A stretch of 64,000 nucleotides of DNA from Lachnospiraceae bacterium. GTDB taxonomy: Bacteria; Bacillota; Clostridia; Lachnospirales; Lachnospiraceae. Where the stretch lies: the NCBI GenBank assembly GCA_900199595.1, contig FZRB01000014.1:1-64000 (forward strand), written 5' to 3'. The notes under the pieces were generated by a model. That model was not told the DNA's origin, made no database searches, and saw only the letters and a program-made list of their open reading frames with translations. The position numbers and the translations under genes are program-made. Every line of letters begins with the position of its first letter. Positions within the stretch are counted from its first letter, which is position 1. Shown piece by piece: positions 35,066 through 44,263 of the stretch.

Positions 35066-35701
35066 TTATAATATCGCTATACTATTATAATTAATTTTGT
35101 ATTTATACAGACTATTTGATAAAAAAAGGTCCTCTGATTCTAAAACATTTTCATTTACCATTCTTATTAAATCTTTTATTTCTGATACTTCATTATATTC
35201 AATATTAGGAAATATAATGATTTCATTAACACTGGATGGAATGATATAGTAATCCTTTTTGAAAAGCGATCCGATCATTTCAAGCAGTTCTTTGTTATAC
35301 AGTAAAGATGCTCCATATAACATATATTTGTTAGTCAAAACAAAAGTGTTTTTTGAAGATATGTCAAATGAATTATCTGTTTGTTCCATAAAAGCTTCAT
35401 CAGGAATAATCTTCATAAAGATATCAAACATTGACCTGAACTGTATTCCAAGTGTACGTATATGATTTAAATAAGCAAAATCAATTATTTTATCACAATC
35501 AAGTTTATAATCTCTTATCAATGATTCAGATACATATTCATAGGTGTTTTCTTTTTTATTTAGTAATACAGGAACCAGCGCCAAATCAAGAAAACGCCTG
35601 TGAGGCGTTTCTGATAAAATGTCCTTATTCCTTTCGTAGTTAATAAGAACCGTTATTAATGAATCAAAAAGCTCATCAGTAGTTATTTTTCTTTTTTCCA
35701 T
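35066..35701 (-). CDS. DUF5688-like protein
   Basis: 211 residues, no signal peptide or membrane segment. The order of features, an N-terminal helical region, then FVLTNKYMLYGASLLYNKELLEMIG and YYIIPSSVNEIIIFPN near the C-terminus, resembles the DUF5688 family common in Lachnospiraceae, whose function is unknown. Its own consensus promoter (35784-35812) and good ribosome binding site (AAGGGAG) show that it is expressed independently of its neighbours. Confidence 0.65.
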   Translation of the reverse strand: MEKRKITTDELFDSLITVLINYERNKDILSETPHRRFLDLALVPVLLNKKENTYEYVSESLIRDYKLDCDKIIDFAYLNHIRTLGIQFRSMFDIFMKIIPDEAFMEQTDNSFDISSKNTFVLTNKYMLYGASLLYNKELLEMIGSLFKKDYYIIPSSVNEIIIFPNIEYNEVSEIKDLIRMVNENVLESEDLFLSNSLYKYKINYNSIAIL

Positions 35702-35783
35702 TTAATTCTCCCTTCTTCAGGGAACAAATTTAAAATAACTACAAGCTTATAAGAAGATTTATATAATTCGCACGTATGGATGT

Positions 35784-35812
35784 ATTATACAATACAAAAA
35801 TATAGGTGTCAA
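35784..35812 (-). promoter_or_regulatory. Consensus promoter of the DUF5688-like gene
   Basis: Minus-strand TTGACA (35807-35812) and TATAAT (35784-35789), both perfect, 17-base spacer. The start would be near 35777, leaving a leader of about 75 bases. Confidence 0.85.
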
Positions 35813-35846
35813 AAATTATTATAATACATTCTTCCTGAAAGAATTA

Positions 35847-36923
35847 TTATAGTTCATTTCTGTCTGAAAGAAATGTATCTAATGCTTCAAACAGACTATT
35901 CATTTCCTCATCAGTTCCTATAGTGATTCTCAAATAATTGTCTATTCTATCCTGACTGAAATGACGTACATATATTTCCTTCTCTCTTAAGTAATTAAAT
36001 ATATCTACGGCATTTACACTCTTATGACTGGCAAATACAAAATTAGTAGATGAAGGAAGAACGTCAAAGCCAAGTTCTTTAAGTTTTGATAATGTATATT
36101 CGCGTGTTTTTTTAACCTTTGCAATGGAATCTCTGAAGTAAAAATCATCATCTACAGATGCACTTCCGCATTCTATCTGAAATGGGTTCATCGTATAGGA
36201 ATTATAAGAGTACTTTACATCATTAAGATATTTTATAAGTACCGGATTTGATACGGCATAGCCCACTCTGAGACCTGCAAGATTTCTAGACTTTGAAAAA
36301 GTTCTCACAACTATAAGATTATCAAATTCATTGATCATATCGAGGCAGGATAAACCTTCATCTGCAAAATCAATATAAGCTTCGTCTATGATGATTATGC
36401 TGTCAGGATTTTTCTCAATTATCTTACGGATATCCTGCTTATCCATTATAATGCCTGTAGGTGCATTTGGATTAGCTATTACTATTCCACCGTTAGGACG
36501 CATATAATCATTCTTGTTTATCTCAAATTTCTCATTTAGCGGTATAGTTCTGTACTTTATACCGAGCATTTCGGCCCATACAGGATAAAAGGAATAGGTA
36601 ACATCAGCAAAAAGGATTTCTTTTTCCGAATTAAAAAATGTCATAAATGACATACCAAGAACATCATCAGAGCCTACTCCAACAAATACCATGTTATCGT
36701 TAACATTATGATAGGCTGCCAGCTTTTTCACCAGCTTCTCAACCTTTGCATCAGGGTAACGTCTTAGACTATCAGGAGTCAGACTACTCATAGCTTCAGT
36801 TACAAGCGGTGAGGGCGGATAAGGATTTTCATTAGTATTCAGCTTTATAATATTGGTTTCCTTAGGCTGTTCACCCGGAACATAGGGTTCAACCTTTCTG
36901 ATGTTTTTTATCCAGTTACTCAT
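35847..36923 (-). CDS. hisC: Histidinol-phosphate aminotransferase
   Basis: 358 residues. A PLP enzyme of fold type I acting late in histidine synthesis. KLNTNENPYPPSP at the N-terminus, ANPNAPTG, IIDEAYIDFAD, the PLP lysine in VRTFSKSRNLAGLRVGY and the C-terminal YLRITIGTDEEM are typical of HisC. No other his gene is nearby; orphan hisC genes may also act on phenylpyruvate or related keto acids. It follows murF by 17 bases and probably shares its transcript. Confidence 0.92.
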   Translation of the reverse strand: MSNWIKNIRKVEPYVPGEQPKETNIIKLNTNENPYPPSPLVTEAMSSLTPDSLRRYPDAKVEKLVKKLAAYHNVNDNMVFVGVGSDDVLGMSFMTFFNSEKEILFADVTYSFYPVWAEMLGIKYRTIPLNEKFEINKNDYMRPNGGIVIANPNAPTGIIMDKQDIRKIIEKNPDSIIIIDEAYIDFADEGLSCLDMINEFDNLIVVRTFSKSRNLAGLRVGYAVSNPVLIKYLNDVKYSYNSYTMNPFQIECGSASVDDDFYFRDSIAKVKKTREYTLSKLKELGFDVLPSSTNFVFASHKSVNAVDIFNYLREKEIYVRHFSQDRIDNYLRITIGTDEEMNSLFEALDTFLSDRNEL

Positions 36924-36940
36924 TTTATATCTCCATTAAA

Positions 36941-38404
36941 CTATACAATTTCTTTAACTATTTCAGAAAATTTCATACCATTTGAAGCTTTTAGAACTAT
37001 GATATCTGCAGGCTTGATAATACTTTTAATATATTCTGAAGCATCCATGTTTTTTTCAAAACTGTTGATCAATATGTCAGTATCCTTTATTTCTTCTGCT
37101 ATCAGCTTTGAAGAAATTCCAACAGTAATAAGTTCATTTATCGAATCGTTATTTTCTGAATAACATTTTTTTATAAATCTTCCTACCTCACGATGATATT
37201 CATCTGAGTTTGGTCCAAGTTCAAACATATCACCAAGAACGGCTATACGTCTGCCATGAGCAGGTTTATCACGAAGAACACTTATGAGTGCCTTCATGGA
37301 ATCCGGACTGGCATTATATGTGTCATCTATGACAGTATAACCTTTATCTGTCATGATTTCTTTCTGTCTCATTCCTTCAAAGTTTTCAAGAGCTTCTGCA
37401 GCTTTATCAGTATCCAGTCCAAGATAATCACAAATGGCCATAGCAACAAGAGAATTAAGAACATTATGCATTCCGGACTGTGTAAGGTTTACTGTTACCT
37501 TTTTATCTTCGTGAACATATGTATAAGTATTATAGCCATCCATATATCTGATGTCTGTTGCTCTGTAATCAGCATCAGAACCGGTACCGTATTTCATTAT
37601 TTTGCAATTGGGAGCAGCATTACCATCAGTAATAAATGAAATATCATTTGAGCTGCTTATTTTAGAAAGAAGACTGTCATCGGAATTAATAAACAGCACA
37701 CCATTATCATTCATTCTGGAGGCTATTCTCAGCTTTTCATGCATTATTCCTTCACGTGTCTTCATGAACTCTATATGAGCAACACCAATCATTGTACATA
37801 CAGCAATATCAGGCATTACCATTTTAGTCAGCTTATCCATACCACCAGGTTCGCTTATGCCCATTTCAAGAACTGCTATATCACTATCAGTATCATTCAT
37901 ATGAGATAAAGTCAGGGGTACACCAATTTGTGAATTCATATTTCCGGAAGTGGAAAAAACATTTAATGATGATCTGAGAGCATGAGTAATCATCTCTCGA
38001 GTAGTTGTTTTTCCCACACTGCCCGTTACTCCAATTACCTTTTTTTCATAGATACTTCTGATATATCCACCTATTAATTGTAGTGCATCCAAAGTAGAAT
38101 TAACAAGGATATAAGCTTTATTATCAGGTAGACTGCTTTTATCAGAAAGAGCAAGAATCTCATCTTCTCCTTTTTCTATCAGCATAATATCCGTTATTTT
38201 AGCAACATCAGGAATAAACTTATGTGCATCTACATTTTCTCCGACAATTGCAACAAAAAGAGTATTGGGCTTAACTTCTCTTGAGTCAGTTACTATATCA
38301 GTTACTTCTTCAGATAACAGCTTACTTTTTTCATTATCATCAATTTTATTAAGTAATGTTGCATTAGTAATATTAATAATATCTTTAACAGTAATATTTT
38401 TCAT
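36941..38404 (-). CDS. murF: UDP-MurNAc-tripeptide-D-Ala-D-Ala ligase
   Basis: 487 residues. Last cytoplasmic step of UDP-MurNAc-pentapeptide assembly. Mur ligase ATP site GVTGSVGKTTTREMI, then TSGNMNSQIGVPLTLS, VLEMGISEPGG, and VIDDTYNASPDSMKALISVL of the central and C-terminal domains identify MurF. Normal length. Lies after the DJ-1 gene by 18 bases and before hisC. Confidence 0.95.
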   Translation of the reverse strand: MKNITVKDIINITNATLLNKIDDNEKSKLLSEEVTDIVTDSREVKPNTLFVAIVGENVDAHKFIPDVAKITDIMLIEKGEDEILALSDKSSLPDNKAYILVNSTLDALQLIGGYIRSIYEKKVIGVTGSVGKTTTREMITHALRSSLNVFSTSGNMNSQIGVPLTLSHMNDTDSDIAVLEMGISEPGGMDKLTKMVMPDIAVCTMIGVAHIEFMKTREGIMHEKLRIASRMNDNGVLFINSDDSLLSKISSSNDISFITDGNAAPNCKIMKYGTGSDADYRATDIRYMDGYNTYTYVHEDKKVTVNLTQSGMHNVLNSLVAMAICDYLGLDTDKAAEALENFEGMRQKEIMTDKGYTVIDDTYNASPDSMKALISVLRDKPAHGRRIAVLGDMFELGPNSDEYHREVGRFIKKCYSENNDSINELITVGISSKLIAEEIKDTDILINSFEKNMDASEYIKSIIKPADIIVLKASNGMKFSEIVKEIV

Positions 38405-38422
38405 TCTGATTATTCTTCCTCT

Positions 38423-38971
38423 TTAGTAAACAACTGATTTGGCAATTTCAGCTGCTTTGTTGTTATCTATAAGAACTGATATAAGTTTAAGAGCAAAATC
38501 TATAGCTGTACCAAGACCTCTGCTTGTTATGAACTGACCATCATGAATTACCTTCTCGTTTTCACCTGGCCATAATGCTCCTGTAAGTCCTGCCTCAAGT
38601 CCTGGATAACAAGTAGCCTTAATATCTCTTAGAAGCCCCATTTCACCGAAAATCGTAGGTGCAGCACAAATAGCAGCAAGGTACTTTCCAGCTTCTTTAT
38701 AATTCAGAATGGCATCCTTTACAGCACTGCTTTCCTTAAGATAATTTGTTCCTGGCATTCCACCTGGAAGAACAAGCATATTGCCATCATATTCCATATC
38801 TTTTATTAACATATCAGCAATAACCTTAATTCCTCTTGCACCGGTTATATTTAGATCATCCTTTATAGATACCATTGTAATATCAATGCCGGCTCTTCTC
38901 ATAAGATCTACAACAGTAAGACCTTCAATTTCTTCAAATCCATCTGCAAGAAGTATATATACTTTATTCAT
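38423..38971 (-). CDS. DJ-1/PfpI-family protein
   Basis: 182 residues from ATG 38971, chosen because AAGGAG stands nine bases before it and because it gives the usual DJ-1 N-terminus (MNKVYILLADGFEEIEG). The nucleophile elbow AAICAAPTIFG has the conserved Cys, with the catalytic-site Glu in DGFEEIE. The family includes DJ-1, YajL and deglycase or chaperone candidates; the exact activity is debated. Upstream is a long inverted repeat (39012-39037) holding a -35-like TTGACA. Confidence 0.88.
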   Translation of the reverse strand: MNKVYILLADGFEEIEGLTVVDLMRRAGIDITMVSIKDDLNITGARGIKVIADMLIKDMEYDGNMLVLPGGMPGTNYLKESSAVKDAILNYKEAGKYLAAICAAPTIFGEMGLLRDIKATCYPGLEAGLTGALWPGENEKVIHDGQFITSRGLGTAIDFALKLISVLIDNNKAAEIAKSVVY

Positions 38972-39011
38972 ATTCCAAATCTCCTTTTTGATATATTGTA
39001 TTAATGATTTT

Positions 39012-39037
39012 GGTGTCAAAAGTACCTTTTTGACACC
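39012..39037 (-). promoter_or_regulatory. Inverted repeat with -35 box before the DJ-1 gene
   Basis: Perfect 10-bp inverted arms GGTGTCAAAA and TTTTGACACC with a six-base centre. No T-run follows on the minus strand, so it is not a normal terminator. TTGACA (minus, 39014-39019) could serve as -35 with a poor -10 TATATC after 18 bases. A 13-base part (39012-39024) recurs exactly at 12888-12900 upstream of coaBC. Confidence 0.45.
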
Positions 39038-39062
39038 ATATGACATACGGATTGCTCCATTG

Positions 39063-39884
39063 CTAAAGCAATTCATTGATAATATCGTTCAAAACATTAG
39101 TTTCTATTCTTTCAATCTGTCCGTTATCAACAAAAGAAGTAAACTCAGGATTAACAGGAATTCGTGCTGTAAGTCCTATTCCATAAGCTGAAGCTATTTC
39201 ATCAACACGACTCTTACCAAATATCTCATGATTTGCTCCACAGTCAGGACATTTATAATAGGACATATTTTCCACAAGACCAACTATAGGAACATTCATC
39301 TTTGCAGCCATCTTTACAGCCTTAGCAACGATCATTTCAACAAGTTCCTGAGGCGATGTAACAACAATGATTCCATCAATAGGCATAGTCTGAAAGACAG
39401 TTAATGGAACATCTCCAGTTCCAGGAGGCATATCTACAAACATTACATCGATATCACCCCACATAACGTCAGTCCAGAACTGTTGAACTGCTCCTGCAAT
39501 TACAGGACCTCTCCAGATTACAGGTTCTGTTTCATCATCTACAAGAAGATTGATTGACATCATTTTAATACCTGAAGAAGTAACAACCGGCATTATACTG
39601 TCATGAATACCAACTGCTTTTTCATGAACTCCAAAAGCCTTTGGTATAGAAGGACCTGTTATATCAGCATCCATTACAGCTGTTTTAAGACCTTTTCTAT
39701 TTGCTAATACAGTAAGCATAGAAGTGACAAAGGATTTACCAACACCACCCTTTCCACTTACAATTCCATAAACCTTCTTTATAGAAGAATCTTTATTGGT
39801 GACTTTTCTGATTCCTTCAGGCATACTCCTTGCAAAGGCTTTATCCATTGCTTCCTGTTTTTCTTTCGAGATATTTTCGCTCAT
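39063..39884 (-). CDS. Mrp/NBP35-type P-loop ATPase (Fe-S carrier)
   Basis: 273 residues. Deviant Walker A VSGKGGVGKSFVTSML, DADITGPSIPKAFG, FVDMPPGTGDVPLTVFQ and the cluster-binding CxxC in YYKCPDCGAN place it in the ApbC/Mrp family, which carries iron-sulfur clusters to apo-proteins. It lacks the N-terminal DUF59 domain of larger Mrp proteins. Its promoter overlaps a perfect palindrome (39960-39980), which suggests tight regulation. Confidence 0.93.
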   Translation of the reverse strand: MSENISKEKQEAMDKAFARSMPEGIRKVTNKDSSIKKVYGIVSGKGGVGKSFVTSMLTVLANRKGLKTAVMDADITGPSIPKAFGVHEKAVGIHDSIMPVVTSSGIKMMSINLLVDDETEPVIWRGPVIAGAVQQFWTDVMWGDIDVMFVDMPPGTGDVPLTVFQTMPIDGIIVVTSPQELVEMIVAKAVKMAAKMNVPIVGLVENMSYYKCPDCGANHEIFGKSRVDEIASAYGIGLTARIPVNPEFTSFVDNGQIERIETNVLNDIINELL

Positions 39885-39938
39885 ATGAAGCTATACTCCT
39901 TAAAACTTATTATTTTTTGTATTTTTATAACAAATCTT

Positions 39939-39980
39939 ATTTTATCATCAAATAAATAAATTTCAATATGATATTGAAAT
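39939..39980 (-). promoter_or_regulatory. mrp promoter with perfect palindromic operator
   Basis: Minus-strand TTGAAA (39961-39966), 16-base spacer, TAAAAT (39939-39944). The -35 lies inside a perfect inverted repeat, arms ATTTCAATAT (39960-39969) and ATATTGAAAT (39971-39980) around one G. It does not read as a classical Fur or PerR box. Confidence 0.6.
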
Positions 39981-40042
39981 CACATTCAAACCTCTTACAA
40001 AATATATAAATCTATGATAGTATATTTTCTTGTACATGATTT

Positions 40043-40463
40043 CCGCGGCAAGCTATAACTCGCAGTCACGAGATGATATACCTGAGAGACTCTACTCTCG
40101 TACGGTTCGGGTACCCCTAGCGGTCGCTTCGCTCGCTAAGCTCTCAGCCATCTGGAAAAACAGATGTCTGAATCGCTAAGCGCCGAGACCCGAAACGGTC
40201 TCTCAGGCATACACTCGTGTCCTGCTCAGTTAGCTTGCTCGCAAATATACGTTAAGTCGCGAGCAAGTAAATGATAAAGCGATGTGCGAAGTATGTATGT
40301 GAGACCATAAGGGTCGCGGTGCTTAGCGATTCACAAGCCTTTAGGCGTAGTGAGAGCTTAGCAAACGAAGCGTAAGCGAAGTGGTCCGTTCGGGAAACCC
40401 GCCATGAGCGAGAGCGATGTCGAACATACATACTGTCGCACAAGCTAAATTTACTTGCCGCGG
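40043..40463 (-). repeat. Structured non-coding repeat element, copy B (421 bp)
   Basis: It lies in the 614-base gap between divergent mrp and CYTH genes. Perfect 10-base terminal inverted repeats: CCGCGGCAAG (40043-40052) and CTTGCCGCGG (40454-40463). It is oriented opposite to copy A (21881-22405); 40279-40427 matches it at 147 of 149 positions. Two inverted related arms each carry GCTAAGCTCTCA, a hairpin, TGAATCGCTAAGC and a GGTCTC hairpin, around a central hairpin at 40234-40267. The array of five hairpins in copy A is absent. No target-site duplication is evident at the ends. The remaining gap (39885-40042) holds only the mrp promoter region. Confidence 0.87.
40234..40267 (-). other. Central hairpin of repeat copy B
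   Basis: CTTGCTCGC (40234-40242) pairs perfectly with GCGAGCAAG (40259-40267) around a 16-base loop. Compared with copy A, one T-A pair is replaced by C-G and a T-G wobble by T-A, so pairing is kept while the sequence changes. Confidence 0.8.
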
Positions 40464-40504
40464 ATGTAGTCTAGAAAAGTATACTAATCAGGACGGTAAT
40501 GAAT

Positions 40505-41002
40505 ATGGAGATTGAAAGAAAATACCTCGTAAAAGATCTTCCTTTGGGGTTGGAAGAATATGAAAAACATGAAATCGAACAGGGTTATCTTGGCACTGAT
40601 CCTGTTGTCAGAATAAGAAAAAGTGATGATAGACACATCCTGACCATCAAATCAGGCGGTCTTTTGATGAGACATGAATTCGAAAAAGATATTACCCTTG
40701 AGGAATATGATGAACTGTCTAAAATGGTACGTGGAAATATTATATCAAAAACAAGATATAAAATACCTTATGATATATATACCATTGAACTGGATATATT
40801 TCATAAGGCATTTGATGGTCTAATATATGCTGAAGTTGAATTTAAAGATGTAGAAAGTGCAAAAAGTTTTAAAGCGCCTGATTATTTCTTAAAAGAAGTA
40901 ACTGAAGATGCATCCTATCAGAATTCCTCACTTAGTGAAATGAATCCTTCTGATATAGAATCTTTTATTACATCTGCTTATTTACTCTCTTCCACCACCT
41001 AA
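40505..41002 (+). CDS. CYTH-domain protein (triphosphate tunnel metalloenzyme)
   Basis: 165 residues from ATG 40505; GGACGG eight bases upstream fits this ATG rather than the one at 40499. MEIERKYLV is the classic CYTH opening (ExExK), followed by PVVRIRKSDDRHILTIKSG, YKIPYDIYTIELDIF and AEVEFKDVESA, alternating charged strands that line the tunnel. Family activities include inorganic triphosphatase, thiamine triphosphatase and adenylate cyclase; the short bacterial form is most likely a triphosphatase. It overlaps the opposite-strand membrane protein gene tail-to-tail by 21 bases. Repeat copy B ends 41 bases upstream. Confidence 0.9.
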   Translation: MEIERKYLVKDLPLGLEEYEKHEIEQGYLGTDPVVRIRKSDDRHILTIKSGGLLMRHEFEKDITLEEYDELSKMVRGNIISKTRYKIPYDIYTIELDIFHKAFDGLIYAEVEFKDVESAKSFKAPDYFLKEVTEDASYQNSSLSEMNPSDIESFITSAYLLSSTT

Positions 41003-41878
41003 TCCATCTATAAATTCGTCTATATCCGGCAAATGTGGTTTAATTGCACTCATGATAACAGCAATTGTTATAAATATACCGGCAACTGACATAACAAGAG
41101 ATGGAAGTAATTGTCCGGCAGCTTCATTTGCTGTAACCAGAATAATACTGATAGTCTGTGCATAAAAGCAAAACTGGAAGGAATCCTTCATTGTCATTTT
41201 CAGCTTACTGATTGCAGTTGTTGATCTCGTAAATAATGCATATAGTAAAGCGAAAAACAAATACTTAACTGCTGCAATTATTGCTAATACAGTAAATATA
41301 AATAACAGAATGATATAGAACAAAGGAGCCATATTCTTTAAAACATTATTATTTGTGCCATTTGGCAAAACCATTCCTATAGGATAAGAATATACCTCAT
41401 TATAATTAATGGAAGTCTCTGTTTCAATATAGGTGACCATTTTTATAGTCCTACTGCCTATAGCAATATATGCTCCAGTAGTATCAAAATCAGCCTTTTC
41501 AAATGATGACTTACTTGTATCCATTATTATTTCTGCGTTATTGAGTCGCATTTCGAATTTCTTATCAGCAGTAAGTACTCCATCTTTTACTTCAATTTTA
41601 GGGATTCCCTCTGTAAACAGCTTTGAAAATCCACCAAAGGAATATATTCTTGAAGCAGTCGGTACAGCAAATGACATTATGCTTACAAGAAGTGCCATAA
41701 AAATAACATACAAAACAAATCTTGAAGAGTTTTCCACGCTAAGCTTTGCCAGTTGTTTTATCCTGATGATTGATGTAACAAACATTTCAAGAACACTTAT
41801 ATTATTTTTATTGTTGTCACGATTCGGTATATAGCTGTTATATTTATTTAAATCGTTTTCATTTGTATAATAATTCAT
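40982..41878 (-). CDS. DUF1189-like multi-pass membrane protein
   Basis: 298 residues. One hydrophobic segment at about 55-75, an extracytoplasmic region (about 80-170) with IPKIEVKDGVLTADKKFEMRL, then about four membrane segments between 185 and 285. The layout and the phrase 'IPKIEVKDG' match DUF1189 proteins (YqhQ-independent, function unknown, sometimes linked to maltodextrin loci). Its 3' end overlaps the CYTH gene on the other strand. It starts 16 bases downstream of ribH on the same strand, so it may receive rib transcription. Confidence 0.7.
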   Translation of the reverse strand: MNYYTNENDLNKYNSYIPNRDNNKNNISVLEMFVTSIIRIKQLAKLSVENSSRFVLYVIFMALLVSIMSFAVPTASRIYSFGGFSKLFTEGIPKIEVKDGVLTADKKFEMRLNNAEIIMDTSKSSFEKADFDTTGAYIAIGSRTIKMVTYIETETSINYNEVYSYPIGMVLPNGTNNNVLKNMAPLFYIILLFIFTVLAIIAAVKYLFFALLYALFTRSTTAISKLKMTMKDSFQFCFYAQTISIILVTANEAAGQLLPSLVMSVAGIFITIAVIMSAIKPHLPDIDEFIDGLGGGRE

Positions 41879-41894
41879 AAACCAAATCCTTTAA

Positions 41895-42359
41895 TTATTT
41901 AAGATTATTTATAAGGTTTATCATTTCTATAGCTCCAAGAGCACAGTCATAGCCTTTATTTCCGGCCTTTGTTCCGGCTCTTACTACAGCCTGTTCGATA
42001 GTATCAGTTGTTAGTATTCCAAACATAACAGGCTTTTCTGTTTCAAGACTGACCTGAGCTATTCCTTTGCTGACCTCAGCGCAGACATAATCATAATGAC
42101 TTGTTTCTCCTCTTATAACAGTTCCAAGACATATAACAGCATCATATTTGTCATTTTTTGCTGCCTTTTTTGCTATAACAGGTATTTCAAATGCACCGGG
42201 AACCCATATGATATCTATGTTATCCTCTTCTACGTCATGTCTTACCAGTCCATCTACTGCGCCATCTACCAGTTTAGAAACAATAAACTCATTAAACCTT
42301 GATGCGATTATGCATATTTTAGTATTTTTTGCTGCAACAACATTTCCTTCAATCTTCAT
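41895..42359 (-). CDS. ribH: Lumazine synthase
   Basis: 154 residues from ATG 42359, preceded nine bases away by AAGGAG; this is the standard RibH length. [49 protein letters not shown] (catalytic His) and [17 protein letters not shown] are diagnostic. Condenses the 3,4-dihydroxy-2-butanone phosphate product of RibB with the pyrimidine from RibD. Last of the rib operon. Confidence 0.97.
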   Translation of the reverse strand: MKIEGNVVAAKNTKICIIASRFNEFIVSKLVDGAVDGLVRHDVEEDNIDIIWVPGAFEIPVIAKKAAKNDKYDAVICLGTVIRGETSHYDYVCAEVSKGIAQVSLETEKPVMFGILTTDTIEQAVVRAGTKAGNKGYDCALGAIEMINLINNLK

Positions 42360-42386
42360 CTTTGTTTTCTCCTTTTTCAGAATCAT

Positions 42387-43592
42387 TTATACATCATTTA
42401 ACATATGTCCCATTTTTTCTTTTTTTGTTTTCAGATAGAAAAGATCATATGTAGAAGGTTCTATTTCTATTGGTACTCTCTCAACTATATCCAGCTTATA
42501 TCCCTGTAGACCATATATCTTTTCAGGATTATTGGTGAGAAGTCTCATTCGTCTTACTCCAAGCTCAACAAGTATCTGGGTACCGATGGTATAGTCCCTT
42601 GCATCAGCAGGAAAACCAAGCTCTTCGTTGGCCTGTACGGTATCACGTCCCATATCCTGAAGTGCATATGCTTTTATTTTATTGATAAGACCGATACCTC
42701 TGCCCTCCTGTCTCATATACAGCAGAACACCTTTCTTTTCTTCGGAAATCATTTTAAGAGCTGCATCAAGCTGCTGACCACAGTCACATTTTGCAGAACC
42801 AAAGGCATCTCCTGTAAGACATTCAGAATGTACTCTGACCAGAATATCATCATCACCATTTATTTCTCCCATGGTTAATGCCACATGATGTTCACCATTC
42901 AGCTTATTAATAAATCCATGGATAATAAATTCGCCGTATCTTGTAGGAAGCTTCGCTTTTGTAACTTCCTCGACAAATACCTCATGCTCTTTTCTATATC
43001 TTACAAGCTTTTGTATAGTTGATATCTTGAGACCGTGTTCTTTTGAAAAGCTGATAAGGTCATCGTATCTTGCCATGGTACCATCATCATTCATGATTTC
43101 ACAGCATAGGCCTACAGGTTTAAGTCCTGCAAGTCTGCAGAGATCAACTGTAGCTTCGGTATGTCCGGGTCTTTCTATAACTCCTCCCGGTCTTGCTTGT
43201 AGAGGAAACATATGTCCGGGCTTTCTGAAATCATCTTTTGTTGATTCATCTGATGCAAACTTTCTGGCTGTATATCCTCTTTCTACTGCAGATATTCCTG
43301 TTGTTGTATCTATATGATCAATAGATACGGAAAATGCGGTGGTATGATTATCAGTATTAACTATACACATCTGTGGAAGATTATATTTGTTGCTGTAGAA
43401 TTCATCCATTGGCATACATATAAGTCCTCTGGCATATTTTGCCATAAGGTTTACATTTTCTGTAGTTGCAAATTCGGCAGCAAATATAATATCTCCTTCA
43501 TTTTCCCTGTTTTCATCGTCCATGATAATTACAGGGATTCCTTTTTTCATATCTTCTAATATTTCTTCGATAGAATTAAGTGTTTCATTCAT
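42387..43592 (-). CDS. ribBA: Bifunctional DHBP synthase / GTP cyclohydrolase II
   Basis: 401 residues. The RibB half (about 1-200) has [17 protein letters not shown] and [16 protein letters not shown]. The RibA half has the zinc cysteines in [19 protein letters not shown] and [20 protein letters not shown]. Supplies both precursors of riboflavin synthesis. 17 bases after ribE, same strand. Confidence 0.97.
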   Translation of the reverse strand: MNETLNSIEEILEDMKKGIPVIIMDDENRENEGDIIFAAEFATTENVNLMAKYARGLICMPMDEFYSNKYNLPQMCIVNTDNHTTAFSVSIDHIDTTTGISAVERGYTARKFASDESTKDDFRKPGHMFPLQARPGGVIERPGHTEATVDLCRLAGLKPVGLCCEIMNDDGTMARYDDLISFSKEHGLKISTIQKLVRYRKEHEVFVEEVTKAKLPTRYGEFIIHGFINKLNGEHHVALTMGEINGDDDILVRVHSECLTGDAFGSAKCDCGQQLDAALKMISEEKKGVLLYMRQEGRGIGLINKIKAYALQDMGRDTVQANEELGFPADARDYTIGTQILVELGVRRMRLLTNNPEKIYGLQGYKLDIVERVPIEIEPSTYDLFYLKTKKEKMGHMLNDV

Positions 43593-43609
43593 ATAATATA
43601 CCTTCTATA

Positions 43610-44260
43610 TCAAAAATACTTCAACGCTTCCATCAATGAAGCATCATTTTTTTGATTCTTTTCTTTATTTTCTTCATTAGTTAAAAATCTATGTATATAT
43701 TTTCCGATTATATCATTTTCAAGATTTACTATATCGCCCTTCTTTTTTACACCAAGGACGGTTTTGTCTAAAGTATGTGGTATGATGGAAACCTTGAAAC
43801 TGTCTTTATTCAAATCAGCAACTGTAAGACTGATACCATCGACAGCTATCGACCCTTTCATAACAATAAAGTCAATAATACTCTTATCAGCACAAATTGT
43901 AAACCATACAGCATTATCTTCTCTTACTATTGAAGTTATCGTACCGGTACCATCTATATGCCCAGATACAATATGTCCTCCGAATCTCGATGATACTGAC
44001 ATAGCTCGTTCAAGATTTACAGTGCTGTTAACTTTAAGACTGCCTAACGATGATTTTCTCATAGTTTCGGCCATTACGTCGGCCTTAAACCCTTTGGAAA
44101 GTATCTCAGTGACAGTAAGGCAGACACCATTTACGGCAATGCTGTCTCCTATCTTAACATCATCCATTATATAATTAGCTTCAATCTCAAGGACTTCAGA
44201 TTTGGAGCCTTTTATTATTCTATTTATTTTTCCTAGTTCTTCAATAATACCGGTAAACAT
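43610..44260 (-). CDS. ribE: Riboflavin synthase alpha chain
   Basis: 216 residues. Two lumazine-binding repeats: MFTGIIEELGKI opens the protein, with GDSIAVNGVCLTV in the first repeat and KGSIAVDGISLTV in the second, plus GGHIVSGHIDGTG. Dismutates dimethylribityl-lumazine to riboflavin. Four bases after ribD. Confidence 0.96.
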   Translation of the reverse strand: MFTGIIEELGKINRIIKGSKSEVLEIEANYIMDDVKIGDSIAVNGVCLTVTEILSKGFKADVMAETMRKSSLGSLKVNSTVNLERAMSVSSRFGGHIVSGHIDGTGTITSIVREDNAVWFTICADKSIIDFIVMKGSIAVDGISLTVADLNKDSFKVSIIPHTLDKTVLGVKKKGDIVNLENDIIGKYIHRFLTNEENKEKNQKNDASLMEALKYF

Positions 44261-44263
44261 TGA

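Noticed and set aside
38971-39076. 35-residue N-terminal extension of the DJ-1 protein
   Set aside because: It crosses the inverted repeat and the end of mrp; the ATG at 38971 has the ribosome binding site and family-typical start.
40252-40443. 63-codon minus-strand frame in repeat copy B
   Set aside because: It shares its peptide with the copy A frame only because the DNA block is conserved. No start signal and high Arg/Ser content from GC-rich hairpins.
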